A stretch of DNA of 64,000 bases from Hermatobates lingyangjiaoensis. Lineage: Eukaryota; Arthropoda; Insecta; Hemiptera; Hermatobatidae. Position numbers and translations under genes: made by a program. The notes beneath the pieces were generated by a model. The model did no database searches and was not told the DNA's origin. It saw only the letters and a program-made list of their open reading frames with translations. The DNA lies in NCBI GenBank assembly GCA_026182355.1, contig JAPFBL010000255.1, positions 3,534,001 through 3,598,000 of the forward strand, in the 5' to 3' direction. Shown piece by piece: positions 55,150-64,000 of this stretch (position 1 is the stretch's first letter; each line of letters begins with the position of its first letter).

Positions 55150-56745
55150 TGATATTTGTAATTTAATTCCATAAGGTCGCCAAGTAAGTTATCAAATGTC
55201 TTATGTATACCCCCTTTTATTTTGTATTCAATGAGGACTTTATATAAATAGCAGAAATAAAGCACTTGTCAATCCAAAACTGTGGGAGAGGCTGTCTTAG
55301 TTGAAGGATATAAGTGCATTGTACGGCTCACGAGTGTCCACCAATGGACTCGATTCTTACAAAGAGTGTCCAGATTAAAACTTATACTACAAAAAGATAT
55401 TGGACTACGGATGTTTCTGAAGATGAAAGAAGAGAATTCATTTGATGATTTTGTTTTTAGTGCAAAAGAATCAACTAATAAGAATAACCAATTCCCATCT
55501 ATGCTATAAACCCGATTTGGACGAAGGTAAATAAAATGCCTAAAAAAATTAGTACCTAATAATTAATTTCTATCACATTAAGAATTTTAATCTGATTTTT
55601 ATTTTTAATTTATAGAGGGTAGAGCTTCTAGACCCATTATGGATCCAAGTGAATTTTCTACGCTGAATGAAAATGAGAGGAATATTGCCCAGGTACGAGT
55701 TAAAGTTCCGCCATTTTGGAAAACGGATCCTGCGCTTGATTTACACAATTGGAGGACCAGTTCGTCTTATCGAATGTCACGATGGATTCAACAAATTACA
55801 ATTATGTAATTTTTAATTTAGAGTACGCATACATCGCTGAAATCAAGGATATAGTTCAGAATGCACCTGCCACCAACAAGTACGAGAAAGTTAAACAAGA
55901 ATTGTCAGCGTCTCAGGAGCAGAGAGTACGACAACTATTGACTCATGAGGACATAGGTGATAAGAAGCCGCCATAGTTTTTACGGCACTTACGAGAGTTA
56001 GCCGGTCCTAATGTCCCAGACGACTTCGTACATTCCCTGTGGTCAAGTCGTCTACCGACACACTTCATCGTTGCATCCTAGCCCAGGTTTGGACGAGCTG
56101 GCCGCACTTGCAGACACTGTCAACGATGTCATCACACAGTCAGAGGTCCAGCAGCTATCTACTTCTATGCTGAATGCTGAGGTTATGGGCATCAAAACTG
56201 CCATCACCGAGTTGACGCGCCAGGTTGCTGTGTCATCAACGTTGTCGCGTTCTCGTGCCCGATCGAAACCTAGGGATCGCTAAGGGTTATCATCAGCGTA
56301 CCCGGAGCCGATCTCGTGAGTATACTAAATATACACAGTGTTGGTACCATCGGACATTTTGCGAGAATACGACGTCGCCGTGCTCATACCAATCGGAAAA
56401 CTCGAATGGCAGTCATTAATGGCGGCGAGTGATGGTTGCTTTTTACTCCGAGCCGCGTTTTTATTACAGATAAGTATTATAAAGTAAAATTTTTAATAGA
56501 TACGGGTGCCGAGTTATGTTTTTCCCTATAATAATGTAAGATTTAAATCAACGTCTTTAAAAGAAAAAACTGATTATACATTTTTTGCTTCAAATGGTTC
56601 GGCAATAAATACCTATGGCTCAGTTAACTTGAAATTAAATTTTGGATTACGACGAGAGTTTAATTGGCGTTTCATAATAGCTGACGTTATCAGACCTATT
56701 ATTGGTTAGATTTTTACTTTACTATAAGTAAAGTATAGTGATCGT
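55150..56745 (+). mobile_element. Degenerate Ty3/gypsy-type LTR retrotransposon: LTR end, gag, protease
   Basis: TATAAATAGCAGAAATAAAG at 55244-55264 looks like the TATA box and poly(A) signal near the end of an LTR. A gag-like reading begins at ATG 55639 (MDPSEFSTLNENER) and VKVPPFWKTDPAL, then moves between frames (for example 55749-55976, 56011-56283), with a zinc-knuckle-like CWYHRTF near 56340. An aspartic-protease-like DTGAE box is at 56503-56517. At least three frameshifts and several stops; no RT, RNase H or integrase is visible after 56745. It is a dead 5' fragment. Confidence 0.75.
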
Positions 56746-58689
56746 GAAAAAATTCGATCTCGAGATTTTGACGGAATTATATGTTTTTTTAAGTCCTTGA
56801 AGTCATTTTATGATGTGGGTGGGTGGGCTAGCATTTCTTGTTACACACTTGCGTTCCAGAATCTTTGATGGATAAGTTGATTTTTACACAAAATGGACCA
56901 CTTACGCAGATGATCCATATTGTTGAAGATAATTATGCATGAGAAGTCACTTTTTTTGCAAAACCGGTTTTAGAAAACATTTTTTCTCCTAAACTGCTAA
57001 TGCTAGAGTTTTAAAATTTTGGCATATCTTTCAGGTACGAAAGGAATAACGAAAAATAGTATAAGAATTTTTAAAACAACGGGAATATTTTTTTTCAATC
57101 AAATAGTAAACTTTTGACTTATAATTCAATCTCAAAGCTTCTGAGAGCGATACAAGCCATATCGTTTGACGGATCAAAGTGAAACTATACCTAAAAATAG
57201 AACATTATGTAGAGGATAAGATAAGATATTTTTTTTCAAAATTATATTCGCCAAAGGGGCGTTAAAGTAGGATTTCTGTTTTCTGATCAAAATTTGACTA
57301 AAAATGAACAAAAAATTAGCAATTCATAAAAAAAAATGAAATTTTAACTTACGGCAAAGAGCAATAAAGCTGTAAAAACTGTTTGTTTATCCTGGACTAA
57401 GGTATCACCTCCTATAGTTTTTGATTTTTTTTATATTTTTTACATTGTTTACATTGAATTAGAATTTTTTTTCACTGAATTCACCTTATAATGTTAAGAG
57501 GTAAATTGAAAATGTTTCTATAATTCTTCTTATATGTGATTTAAGAAGAATAAAATTTTTATATGTAAAAAATCAACAACAATAGAGCATATGAAACACA
57601 TAATTTCTGATTCATTTTATGGTATGATGGGTTTGTCTAACAAAATGTTCAATCAATCTATATGTTGCACCATTCTAGAAAGGTTAATAGCAGATGCTGA
57701 TTTTTTACGTTTATGAATAACATTATTATTGGTAATATTGAAGTTTTTGGAATGAACTTTTTCGTCCTATAGAAATGCTCCTATGTTTTTGTCTAATTTC
57801 CAGTTTTTTCACTGTTCTAGTCTAATAATTCATACCATTGTTTTTAAAAAATTTCAAGCTTTCAGCTCAGAGTACAGCAGATGGGAAAAAATAACATTCG
57901 CTCAGAGTAAGTTGGTTTTATGATTTTTTACTAAGGGAAAGAAAAGTGAGTTTTTAAAAAACTATAGCAAGCCATAAAATTTTCGGTATAATAATTTGAT
58001 AAAAGACCAAAAACGTATATCATTATTCAGAATTAAAAAAAATTCCTTTAAAAATAATAAATGAAATTTTCCTACATCTAAAATTAAAAATTACCTGTAA
58101 ACGACATTTCTTCTTACATGTTTTTGACATTTCAGACAAAAACCTTATGTTTTTTAAAATACTTAAAATATTTTCAAGTTCTAAATGGGAAAATTTGTGT
58201 TAAGTATTAAATGTAGAAGGTCAGATAAACTATGTAAGAGATCCACTGGCTATAGAAGCAAAAGCCATGCTCTCTTGTAGGAAATTATTTCGTATAAGCA
58301 AATTTTCACTTTGACTTTTCATGATGTTATTACTGCTGTAGTTATACTAATGATTGTATATCCATTAATTGTGTGACATACAAAAAAGGTTTATCTATTG
58401 ATAAGTGGATCAATCACTATTTGTACTACCTCAGGAATGATAGACTAATAAACATCTCCCATTTAGACGATTATATTTTGCTTAAATGAGACATTATATA
58501 TTATATGCCCAAGAAGTTTGATATTAAGTTTACTTATAGTAAAGTTGAGTGTAGGCCACTCCAGATTTTTTATCTTATTATCAACAATCTATCTTTAATA
58601 TCGAAACAAAAGTTTCAATCGTCCCAGTAGGTGGGTGAAACATCTGCCAAACTGATAAAAGCTCATCAAGTTCTCTCGAATATCAAACT
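56746..58689. other. Intergenic DNA, no feature recognised
   Basis: Strongly A/T-biased with long A and T runs, without the retrotransposon's pol genes. Could be a further unrecognised repeat; nothing supports a call. Confidence 0.55.
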
Positions 58690-59190
58690 GTTGTTGACGG
58701 TTTTCTTCGATGTTCAGGGTGTTTTCCATTAAAAGTAACTCGTCGAAGGCTCCAGACTTAGTAGTGAAGTGCTACTGCTTAGACTTACTGTATAGAAGTT
58801 CTAAAACGTCTGCGAGACGCTAACCGGTGAAAAAGGCCAGAAATGCGGGGAGGAATAGTGACTGTTTTTTTTTTTATCACGACAACGCTCCAACCCATTC
58901 AACCATCAGACCTCGTGAGTTTTTGAACGAACACTAAATCATCGTTCTTCCCCACCCACCATACATTCTCACCTGAACTTGCGCCTTGTGACTTCATGTT
59001 CTCCAAGTTAAAAAAAACCTTTAAGGGGAAGAAGATTTGAGACGATTCCTTAGATCATGGCAAATGTGACGACACAGCTGAAGGTTATCTCAGAAGATGC
59101 GTTCCAGGACTGTTTCCAAAAGTTAAAACCCCGTTAGGACAAGTGTATCTGTCTGGGAGGGGAGTACTTTGAAGGTAACAGAGACTTGAA
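58690..59190 (+). pseudogene. mariner-family transposase relic (C-terminal half)
   Basis: Plus-strand pieces: FFDVQGVFH near 58710, YHDNAPTHSTIRPREFLNEH near 58880-58935 (second catalytic Asp block), LPHPPY and LAPCDFMF-like in shifted frame near 58950-59000, GKKI/RRFETI near 59030, DAFQDCFQKLKPR near 59097-59135, and GGEYFEG near 59158-59178. Stops, at least two frameshifts. Different lineage and orientation from the 47-kb relic. Confidence 0.8.
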
Positions 59191-59915
59191 ACCCGTAAAA
59201 AAGTATATTTTGTTTTATGACATCAGTCTATGTATTTTTTTAACAGATCTCGTATACAGGAGTTTCATGAAATGATTAAAATAAAACAATAAAATTTGTT
59301 TAAAAATACTAATATTCATTAGAACAATATCTTACAATCTTTTTTCATTTCATTTATTAAACAATAATTCAAAAAGTTAAATTTCAAATTGATATTTGAA
59401 AACCATTTGATTTGATTTTAGTGTAATGAACGAAAAAGTGAAAGATAATGAACCAGCAAACTTATCATTCAAAATAACTTTTAATAATTGTAATAATTCT
59501 GGGTGAATTAATATTCATTTCGAAAACAGAATGAACAACATAACATTTTTCGAGTAGGACGATTAGGAAACAAAAAAGCGAGCAAGAAAAGGTTGTATCT
59601 GAAGCATGTTTAATTATTAGAGAAAATAGTTTTACTTAGACTAAAACTCACTTTGGAATTTTCTTCTTCCATTTAAAGATCGAAGAAGAAACTATAAATG
59701 GAATCTATATTTAACTTCAATATAGATGCTTAACTTTCTTAAAAAAATTAGGGAAATTCTGCCTAATCGAAATAATGTTATGAACACATAATGTATCAAT
59801 CCAATTCATAATATTTAATAACTCATAATTCTTTCACATTATCTTTCTTCATCGTTCTTTTTTTATCTTCTGAAAGTGTTTTTCACTTAGTATTGGATGT
59901 ACACTACATTCTAGG

Positions 59916-60068
59916 TCAAGACAGAAGCTTGGTTACTGCAGTAACTACATTTTCCATATGATTGGAAAAGGTTTTGGCCGGTATTACAGGTACTTCTCCA
60001 AGAAACTGAATGTCCATAGAATGGGCTAATTCTTTTCCACCACCAGAAGACCAAATTTTGGTACATTC
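59916..60068 (-). CDS. Nubp2: NUBP2 exon 5 (C-terminus, shortened)
   Basis: Fifty codons and TGA. It opens [20 protein letters not shown] and FLGEVPV as expected, then [20 protein letters not shown] and LS. The usual stretch after GxVPxDP, including the acidic helix and the FIEEFP-type segment, is missing, so the exon looks internally shortened. The acceptor (TTTTTAG) and homology of its first half are clear. Confidence 0.85.
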   Translation of the reverse strand, partial: ECTKIWSSGGGKELAHSMDIQFLGEVPVIPAKTFSNHMENVVTAVTKLLS

Positions 60069-62598
60069 CTAAAAATCATTGAAATGTAGATTAATATTTG
60101 AAGTTTTCATTAAGTCCAAAGTAATATCTTTTTGAACAAATTAATACACCTAACAGGAAACCATGTTTATCATAACCTTTAAATTACGCAGAGGTACAAA
60201 CATTTGTATTACTTATTTTTTTACATTTAGAATATTTTCTAGCAAGTAACATTTTATCCACGTTAACATTTTCAATATAATCTATTTTAATAAGAAAACA
60301 TATCAGCAACCAAGACTGAATAGAAATAAACATATCTTCTTCAGGAGGAGCCCAATAATAAATTTTAAAGTTGTTTCTCAAAACTCTTAACAAATTTATT
60401 TAAATTACTTGTGTGAAACTTAAAAGTCTTAGAACCCACATAAGACTTGTACAATATGTGAGTATATTTCAATATACATAAAATATATGCTAAAAGTAAG
60501 TAAGTAAGTTTTCAATAATTTAATTCTGTAAAACTATACAGAATGTTACTGTTGGAACAGAAGCTACTAATAACTATCAAAGATGAATGTACCATATTAC
60601 TTCGCAAATTTCCTTACCATGGACTGGTTTCGGATCATCTACTAGAGTTTTCAACCAGTTCTTAATTTATAAATAAATATGTATCATTCATTTCTTTTTC
60701 CTTGATGACCTATCCTATCCCGATTTCACACCGGGAGATTGACAGGCACTGAAACCAGTCAAATGAGAGAAATTGAAGGGTTAATAGAGGACATTTTTTT
60801 TTTAATTGTTAAGTGCACAAGAATTGACTCCATGACACATTTCCGATTTTAAATTACAATCAAAGGTGAGCTTGTCAGTAAAATAGGTAATTCAAAGTTT
60901 AAAAATTTTGAAGTATTGAATAACGTCGTTATCATGCAAAAATCTTGTAAGTATTCATGGTAGAAATTCTGGGATGGAGGCTATTTAAAGATATAAGTAA
61001 TATTTAGCTTTTTGTGGTATCAAAACCGAATAAACAAAGTAACAGTTTTCTGGGACAAATGTAAATTTATCATTGTTTTCTTCCGTAATATAACACCAAA
61101 ATAATAATTAAAGAACTCAATACTGAGAGACATAAACTATTATAAGTTGTAATTAAGGAATGAACATTCCGATAAGATGTTTGGATCTGCACAACAATAC
61201 CCTTGACAATTTTTTTTTTCAAAAATACTATACACTACTTTTTTTGTTTGAGGCCATCAATCTATTAGAATATGTATAAAATCTGAGAATAGATAAACTA
61301 ATTGTAAGGTAAGTTTCCATATTCTTCATACAAATAACATGGTCTCTATTTGTTTAAACTTAAACAAACATTACTTTTTAAAACGTTCTAGTTAACATAT
61401 GAGATACAGTTTATTTGAGAAAATTTAACTTATTGAGAAGTTTAGAATATTGTTTAATAAAAGATCAATGTCATCTTATAAAGTCAACTTACTTTACAGG
61501 ATGGACAAACAAATCCGCTCATATTTTCAACCAAACCCAGTATGTCAATCCCAATGGTTTTACAAAGAGAAATTTCCTTGGAGACGTCATCAACTGACAG
61601 CATTTGAGGAGTGGTGATAATTATTGCATGACTATCTCTAAAAATAATGAATTAATTTAGTGTTAAAAATAGTTTAACAGTTAAATTTTCTATCAAAGTT
61701 TACGGTTAATATTCTGAAATAACTCATTTTAAATTTTAGAAGCTCACTATGTTAGTAAGCAGTTAACTAATAGTATTAAAAGTTGCTTAGCTTTCTTTCA
61801 GTAACTTATTTCGTCACATATTGTGTATTATAATCTAGAATAACAACTATCTTCATAATTAAAATTGGAACAAGGGCATTTTTTTTTATAGTAACAAAAC
61901 TTAGGAGGAAAAATTGGAAGTTTGAATAAAATCTTCAATGTACTACATTTCTTTTTGGTTTCTTAATAGTGTTTGCTGCAAACCTAAGTTCCGTCATTAT
62001 GGTAATGTGTTCATCTGATGTTCCAGGTGGTGTATCAACAATTAAGAAGTCTCTTTCATCCCAGTATACATCTCTTATAAACTGCTTTATTAGCTCTGAA
62101 ATCATAAAATAAAGTTTAATCCAGAAATAAAAGTGAACACACAATATTCTATTATTCTAAAAAGGTATACTTAGTAAACTTAGTAAGCTCTCACTTATTT
62201 CTACCTGTTTTCTTTGGTCCCCTCCAAACAATGCTGTCATTTTTGCTTTTCAGTAAAAATGCTACTGACATTATGGCTAATTTCTGACTATCATCGGAGT
62301 AAACTGGAACCCAACCTTCTGAGGATTGATGTACAGATGAGTCCTCAACATTTAAGAGATGCGGGACACTTGGACCACATAAGTCAACATCTAAAAGACC
62401 TACCTAAAAAGATAATATTTATTACTGTAAATTGTAAACATGCAAACCAACTTTTTTTCTTTTTAGTAAAATGCTCACTCGGAAACCCAATTCCGACAGT
62501 CGCAAAGCCAATTGTGTACTTAAAGTTGATTTTCCCACACCTCCCTTTCCAGATAAAACTAAAATTATTTTCTTTACGTCCTTTATTGAACTGACCAT
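59916..62598 (-). CDS. Nubp2: NUBP2-type cytosolic Fe-S cluster assembly ATPase (five exons)
   Basis: Mrp/NBP35-family P-loop NTPase; with NUBP1 it forms the cytosolic scaffold that assembles 4Fe-4S clusters for cytosolic and nuclear proteins. Exons on the minus strand: 62598-62479, 62403-62205, 62095-61984, 61637-61493, 60068-59916; splice sites and phases all agree, giving 242 codons. Visible motifs: Walker [11 protein letters not shown] at about residue 16, [56 protein letters not shown] with the CPxC cluster ligands, and SSGGGKELA. It lacks the long N-terminal four-cysteine extension of NUBP1, hence NUBP2. The C-terminal region is about 25-30 residues shorter than usual (see findings). 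It is divergent to an SLC35B3-like gene. Confidence 0.93.
61493..61637 (-). CDS. Nubp2: NUBP2 exon 4 ([12 protein letters not shown])
   Basis: 145 nt, phase 2 in, phase 0 out. It encodes [20 protein letters not shown] and [19 protein letters not shown]. Both cysteines of CPxC, which bind the bridging Fe-S cluster between monomers in the known family, are present. Confidence 0.95.
61984..62095 (-). CDS. Nubp2: NUBP2 exon 3 ([10 protein letters not shown])
   Basis: 112 nt, phase 1 in, phase 2 out. It encodes [20 protein letters not shown] then [17 protein letters not shown], the switch II/Walker B block. The donor is AG|gtttgc, weaker than consensus, but the split Arg codon joins exon 4 exactly. 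Confidence 0.95.
62205..62403 (-). CDS. Nubp2: NUBP2 exon 2 ([15 protein letters not shown])
   Basis: 199 nt, phase 0 in, phase 1 out. It encodes [20 protein letters not shown] through [18 protein letters not shown]. The Walker A-prime aspartate lies in LDVDLCGPS. Acceptor CTTTTTAG, donor ACAG|gtagaa. Confidence 0.95.
62479..62598 (-). CDS. Nubp2: NUBP2 exon 1 (start and Walker A)
   Basis: Forty codons from ATG at 62598 (minus strand) to CGA|gtgagc. [20 protein letters not shown] and [18 protein letters not shown] carry the deviant Walker A of the family. The start is chosen because it is the first ATG before the conserved strand and gives the usual short NUBP2 N-terminus. Confidence 0.95.
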
Positions 62599-62780
62599 TG
62601 TAAATCTGTATGTAAAGTAAACCGCAATTCACGTTAACAATGGTGAAACCACACTATATCCTACCGTGATGTCAGTTATCATGTTTATAACAGTATTGTT
62701 ACCTCCGACAACTGATAAGTCCAGGATGTAGTTTAATATGTGATGTGTGTGGCCTTAGTCCACATTTGAAGGAAAAATTC
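62599..62780. promoter_or_regulatory. Putative bidirectional promoter of NUBP2 and the SLC35B3-like gene
   Basis: Only 182 bp separate the two divergent ATGs, so both 5' UTRs and core promoters must lie here or overlap the genes. No TATA box at a convincing distance is seen on either strand. The inference is from spacing only; transcription start sites are unknown. Confidence 0.4.
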
Positions 62781-63618
62781 ATGGAAACACGAGTATTAAT
62801 ATCTGATAAGAATAGCACTTATGATTCAAACAAAACCCAAAAACCTATTAAAGTAGAAGTATTGTATTTTGACATAAGTCATTTCAGTTCAAGATCTCAG
62901 TTTATTGTTTGCACTTTGGCTGTTTTTATTTTGTATTTATTGTACGGGTATATCCAGGTTAATATTAGTGTATAGTATTATAAACACCTATTTAAGTATT
63001 TGTGGATAAATTTTTAAATTAATTACTTTGTATATTTCTTTGTTATAGGAGTTAATTTTTACCGTGGAAGGCTTTAAACCACATGGATGGTACCTTACTT
63101 TAATTCAATTTGCATTCTATAGTATTTTTGGAATCGTAGAGTCGTGGTTTAAAAAAAATGAAAGAAAGTAAGTGTTTTTTTTCTTTTTGAGTTCACATGA
63201 CTACTTAATAGTAAAGATATGTTTCCAGTTATTGAAAGTTAGTGATTTAAACTTATTAAATAATAGTAAGAAGTATGCTTGATTTTGTATTATTTGGAGT
63301 TTAATATGTTTTATATTAGATTAAAATGTCGATATTATAAGAAAAAATAAATTTTTTTTACTTGGTTCACTAGTATCCTAGTTTTTATGACTATGTTTTT
63401 GTAACTAAAATTATATATTGGTCATAATTATGAATAAAAAATCAAAAAGTAGATAACAATAATATTATTCATAAGAATAATGTAAAGAGTGGTTTATGTA
63501 TTATGCTACTTTTTATTTTAGGATTCCCTTGGGTGTTTACTGTTTTCTTGCAGTACTTACCCTTGGTACTATGGGGTTTTCAAATTCTTCGCTTTCCTAC
63601 CTGAACTACCCTACACAG
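62781..63618 (+). CDS. SLC35B3-like PAPS/nucleotide-sugar transporter, first three exons (partial)
   Basis: Multi-pass Golgi membrane transporter of the SLC35B group; human SLC35B3 (PAPST2) and fly Papst2 import the sulfate donor PAPS into the Golgi. Exons: 62781-62957, 63049-63167, 63532-63618 region beginning at 63522 after the AG; phases 0/2/0 agree. Exon 1 holds a polar N-terminus and membrane segment FIVCTLAVFILYLLYGYIQ; exon 2 begins ELIFTVEGFKPHGWYLTLIQ and FAFYSIFGIVE; exon 3 has CFLAVLTLGTMGFSNSSLSY then LNYPTQ. GWYLTLxQF and GxSNxSLxYLNYPTQ are typical of SLC35B2/B3; the short N-terminus favours B3. The start is ATG 62781; an upstream in-frame GTG at 62745 is not a start. The rest of the gene (about 300 residues) is beyond base 64000. 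Confidence 0.88.
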
Positions 63619-64000
63619 GTAACTTTTTTACAGATAATTACTTTTGAATATTTGTCACTGTAAGTATACTAATTAGTCATTTGTATTTTTTATTTGATTA
63701 TCTTTAGACCTACATTTGTGAGAGTTATATGTGGATTCTAGACTAGTATTTCTAATCGTTGTTGTTAATTTTACGTACTTAGTTAATGTAAAAGAAAGAA
63801 AGGAAGAATTGTTTCCTTGATACTCTGGCGTGGAACATGTTCATTTTAGTCCAATAATAATTTACACATTTGTGTACATAATTTTAGTCCACTTGGATGC
63901 GTATTTATGAGCTCTACTTATGTTGGTTAACTGCTTTATATCCTCAGTTGTTCTACGGTGAGAGGCCTTGATAGAGGTGAAGGTTTAAGTTTGTTTGAGG

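Noticed and set aside
62745..62780. Upstream extension of the transporter frame
   Set aside because: It begins with GTG, not ATG; the first ATG of the frame is at 62781 and fits the family's short N-terminus.
1..64000. CRISPR arrays, operons, bacterial promoters
   Set aside because: None seen; split genes with GT-AG introns show a eukaryotic nuclear genome.

Overview
The window reads as nuclear DNA from an arthropod, most likely an insect, on the minus-to-plus AT-rich side of the range. It has large AT-rich introns, canonical GT-AG splice sites, long (TA)n tracts and many mobile-element relics. I cannot name the species. The large introns, a Penelope-like element with a GIY-YIG endonuclease and many foldback elements argue against a compact Drosophila-type genome.

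Three protein genes are visible. (1) About 10.5-51 kb, plus strand: the 3' four fifths of liprin-alpha (PPFIA/SYD-2 family), a presynaptic active-zone scaffold. Twenty-one exons keep phase with one another and add up to 997 codons plus a stop. They encode the second half of the N-terminal coiled coil, the disordered middle and the three C-terminal SAM domains. The first exons lie upstream of the window, so bases 1-10550 are read as intron. (2) 59.9-62.6 kb, minus strand: a complete five-exon NUBP2-type P-loop ATPase of cytosolic Fe-S cluster assembly. (3) From 62.78 kb, plus strand: the first three exons of an SLC35B3/PAPST2-type nucleotide-sugar/PAPS transporter, which runs off the right edge. 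Genes 2 and 3 are head to head, 182 bp apart start to start, and probably share a promoter region. The three genes have no evident shared pathway.

The rest is intron or intergenic DNA carrying mobile elements: a 5'-truncated Penelope-like element with an open C-terminal RT/GIY-YIG frame (25.1-26.45 kb), two mariner transposase relics, a degenerate Ty3/gypsy-type LTR element (about 55.2-56.7 kb), a pogo/Tigger-like MITE (5.65-5.96 kb), a 5S-rRNA-like and a tRNA-like SINE fragment, and a large set of foldback (inverted-repeat) elements.

The most unusual signal is in the foldbacks. Several unrelated-looking families share one small motif: CUGANGA (or a near match), a short hairpin, GAA, then a perfect palindrome starting with A and ending in T (AGATCT, AGCGCT, AGGCCT, ACGCGT, ACCGGT, AAGCTT, or the 4-mers AATT and ATAT), then a non-G base and, in the best copies, a strand pairing back to the base just 5' of CUGANGA. 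This is the layout of a type I hammerhead ribozyme with a loopless, self-complementary stem III, which could only fold as a dimer. The same core sits beside the Penelope-like ORF. Three foldbacks have 12-15 bp flanking direct repeats that look like target-site duplications, so they are probably ribozyme-bearing retroelements related to Penelope-like pLTRs. Many lie inside liprin-alpha introns. Everything here is read by eye; no folding or database search was run.
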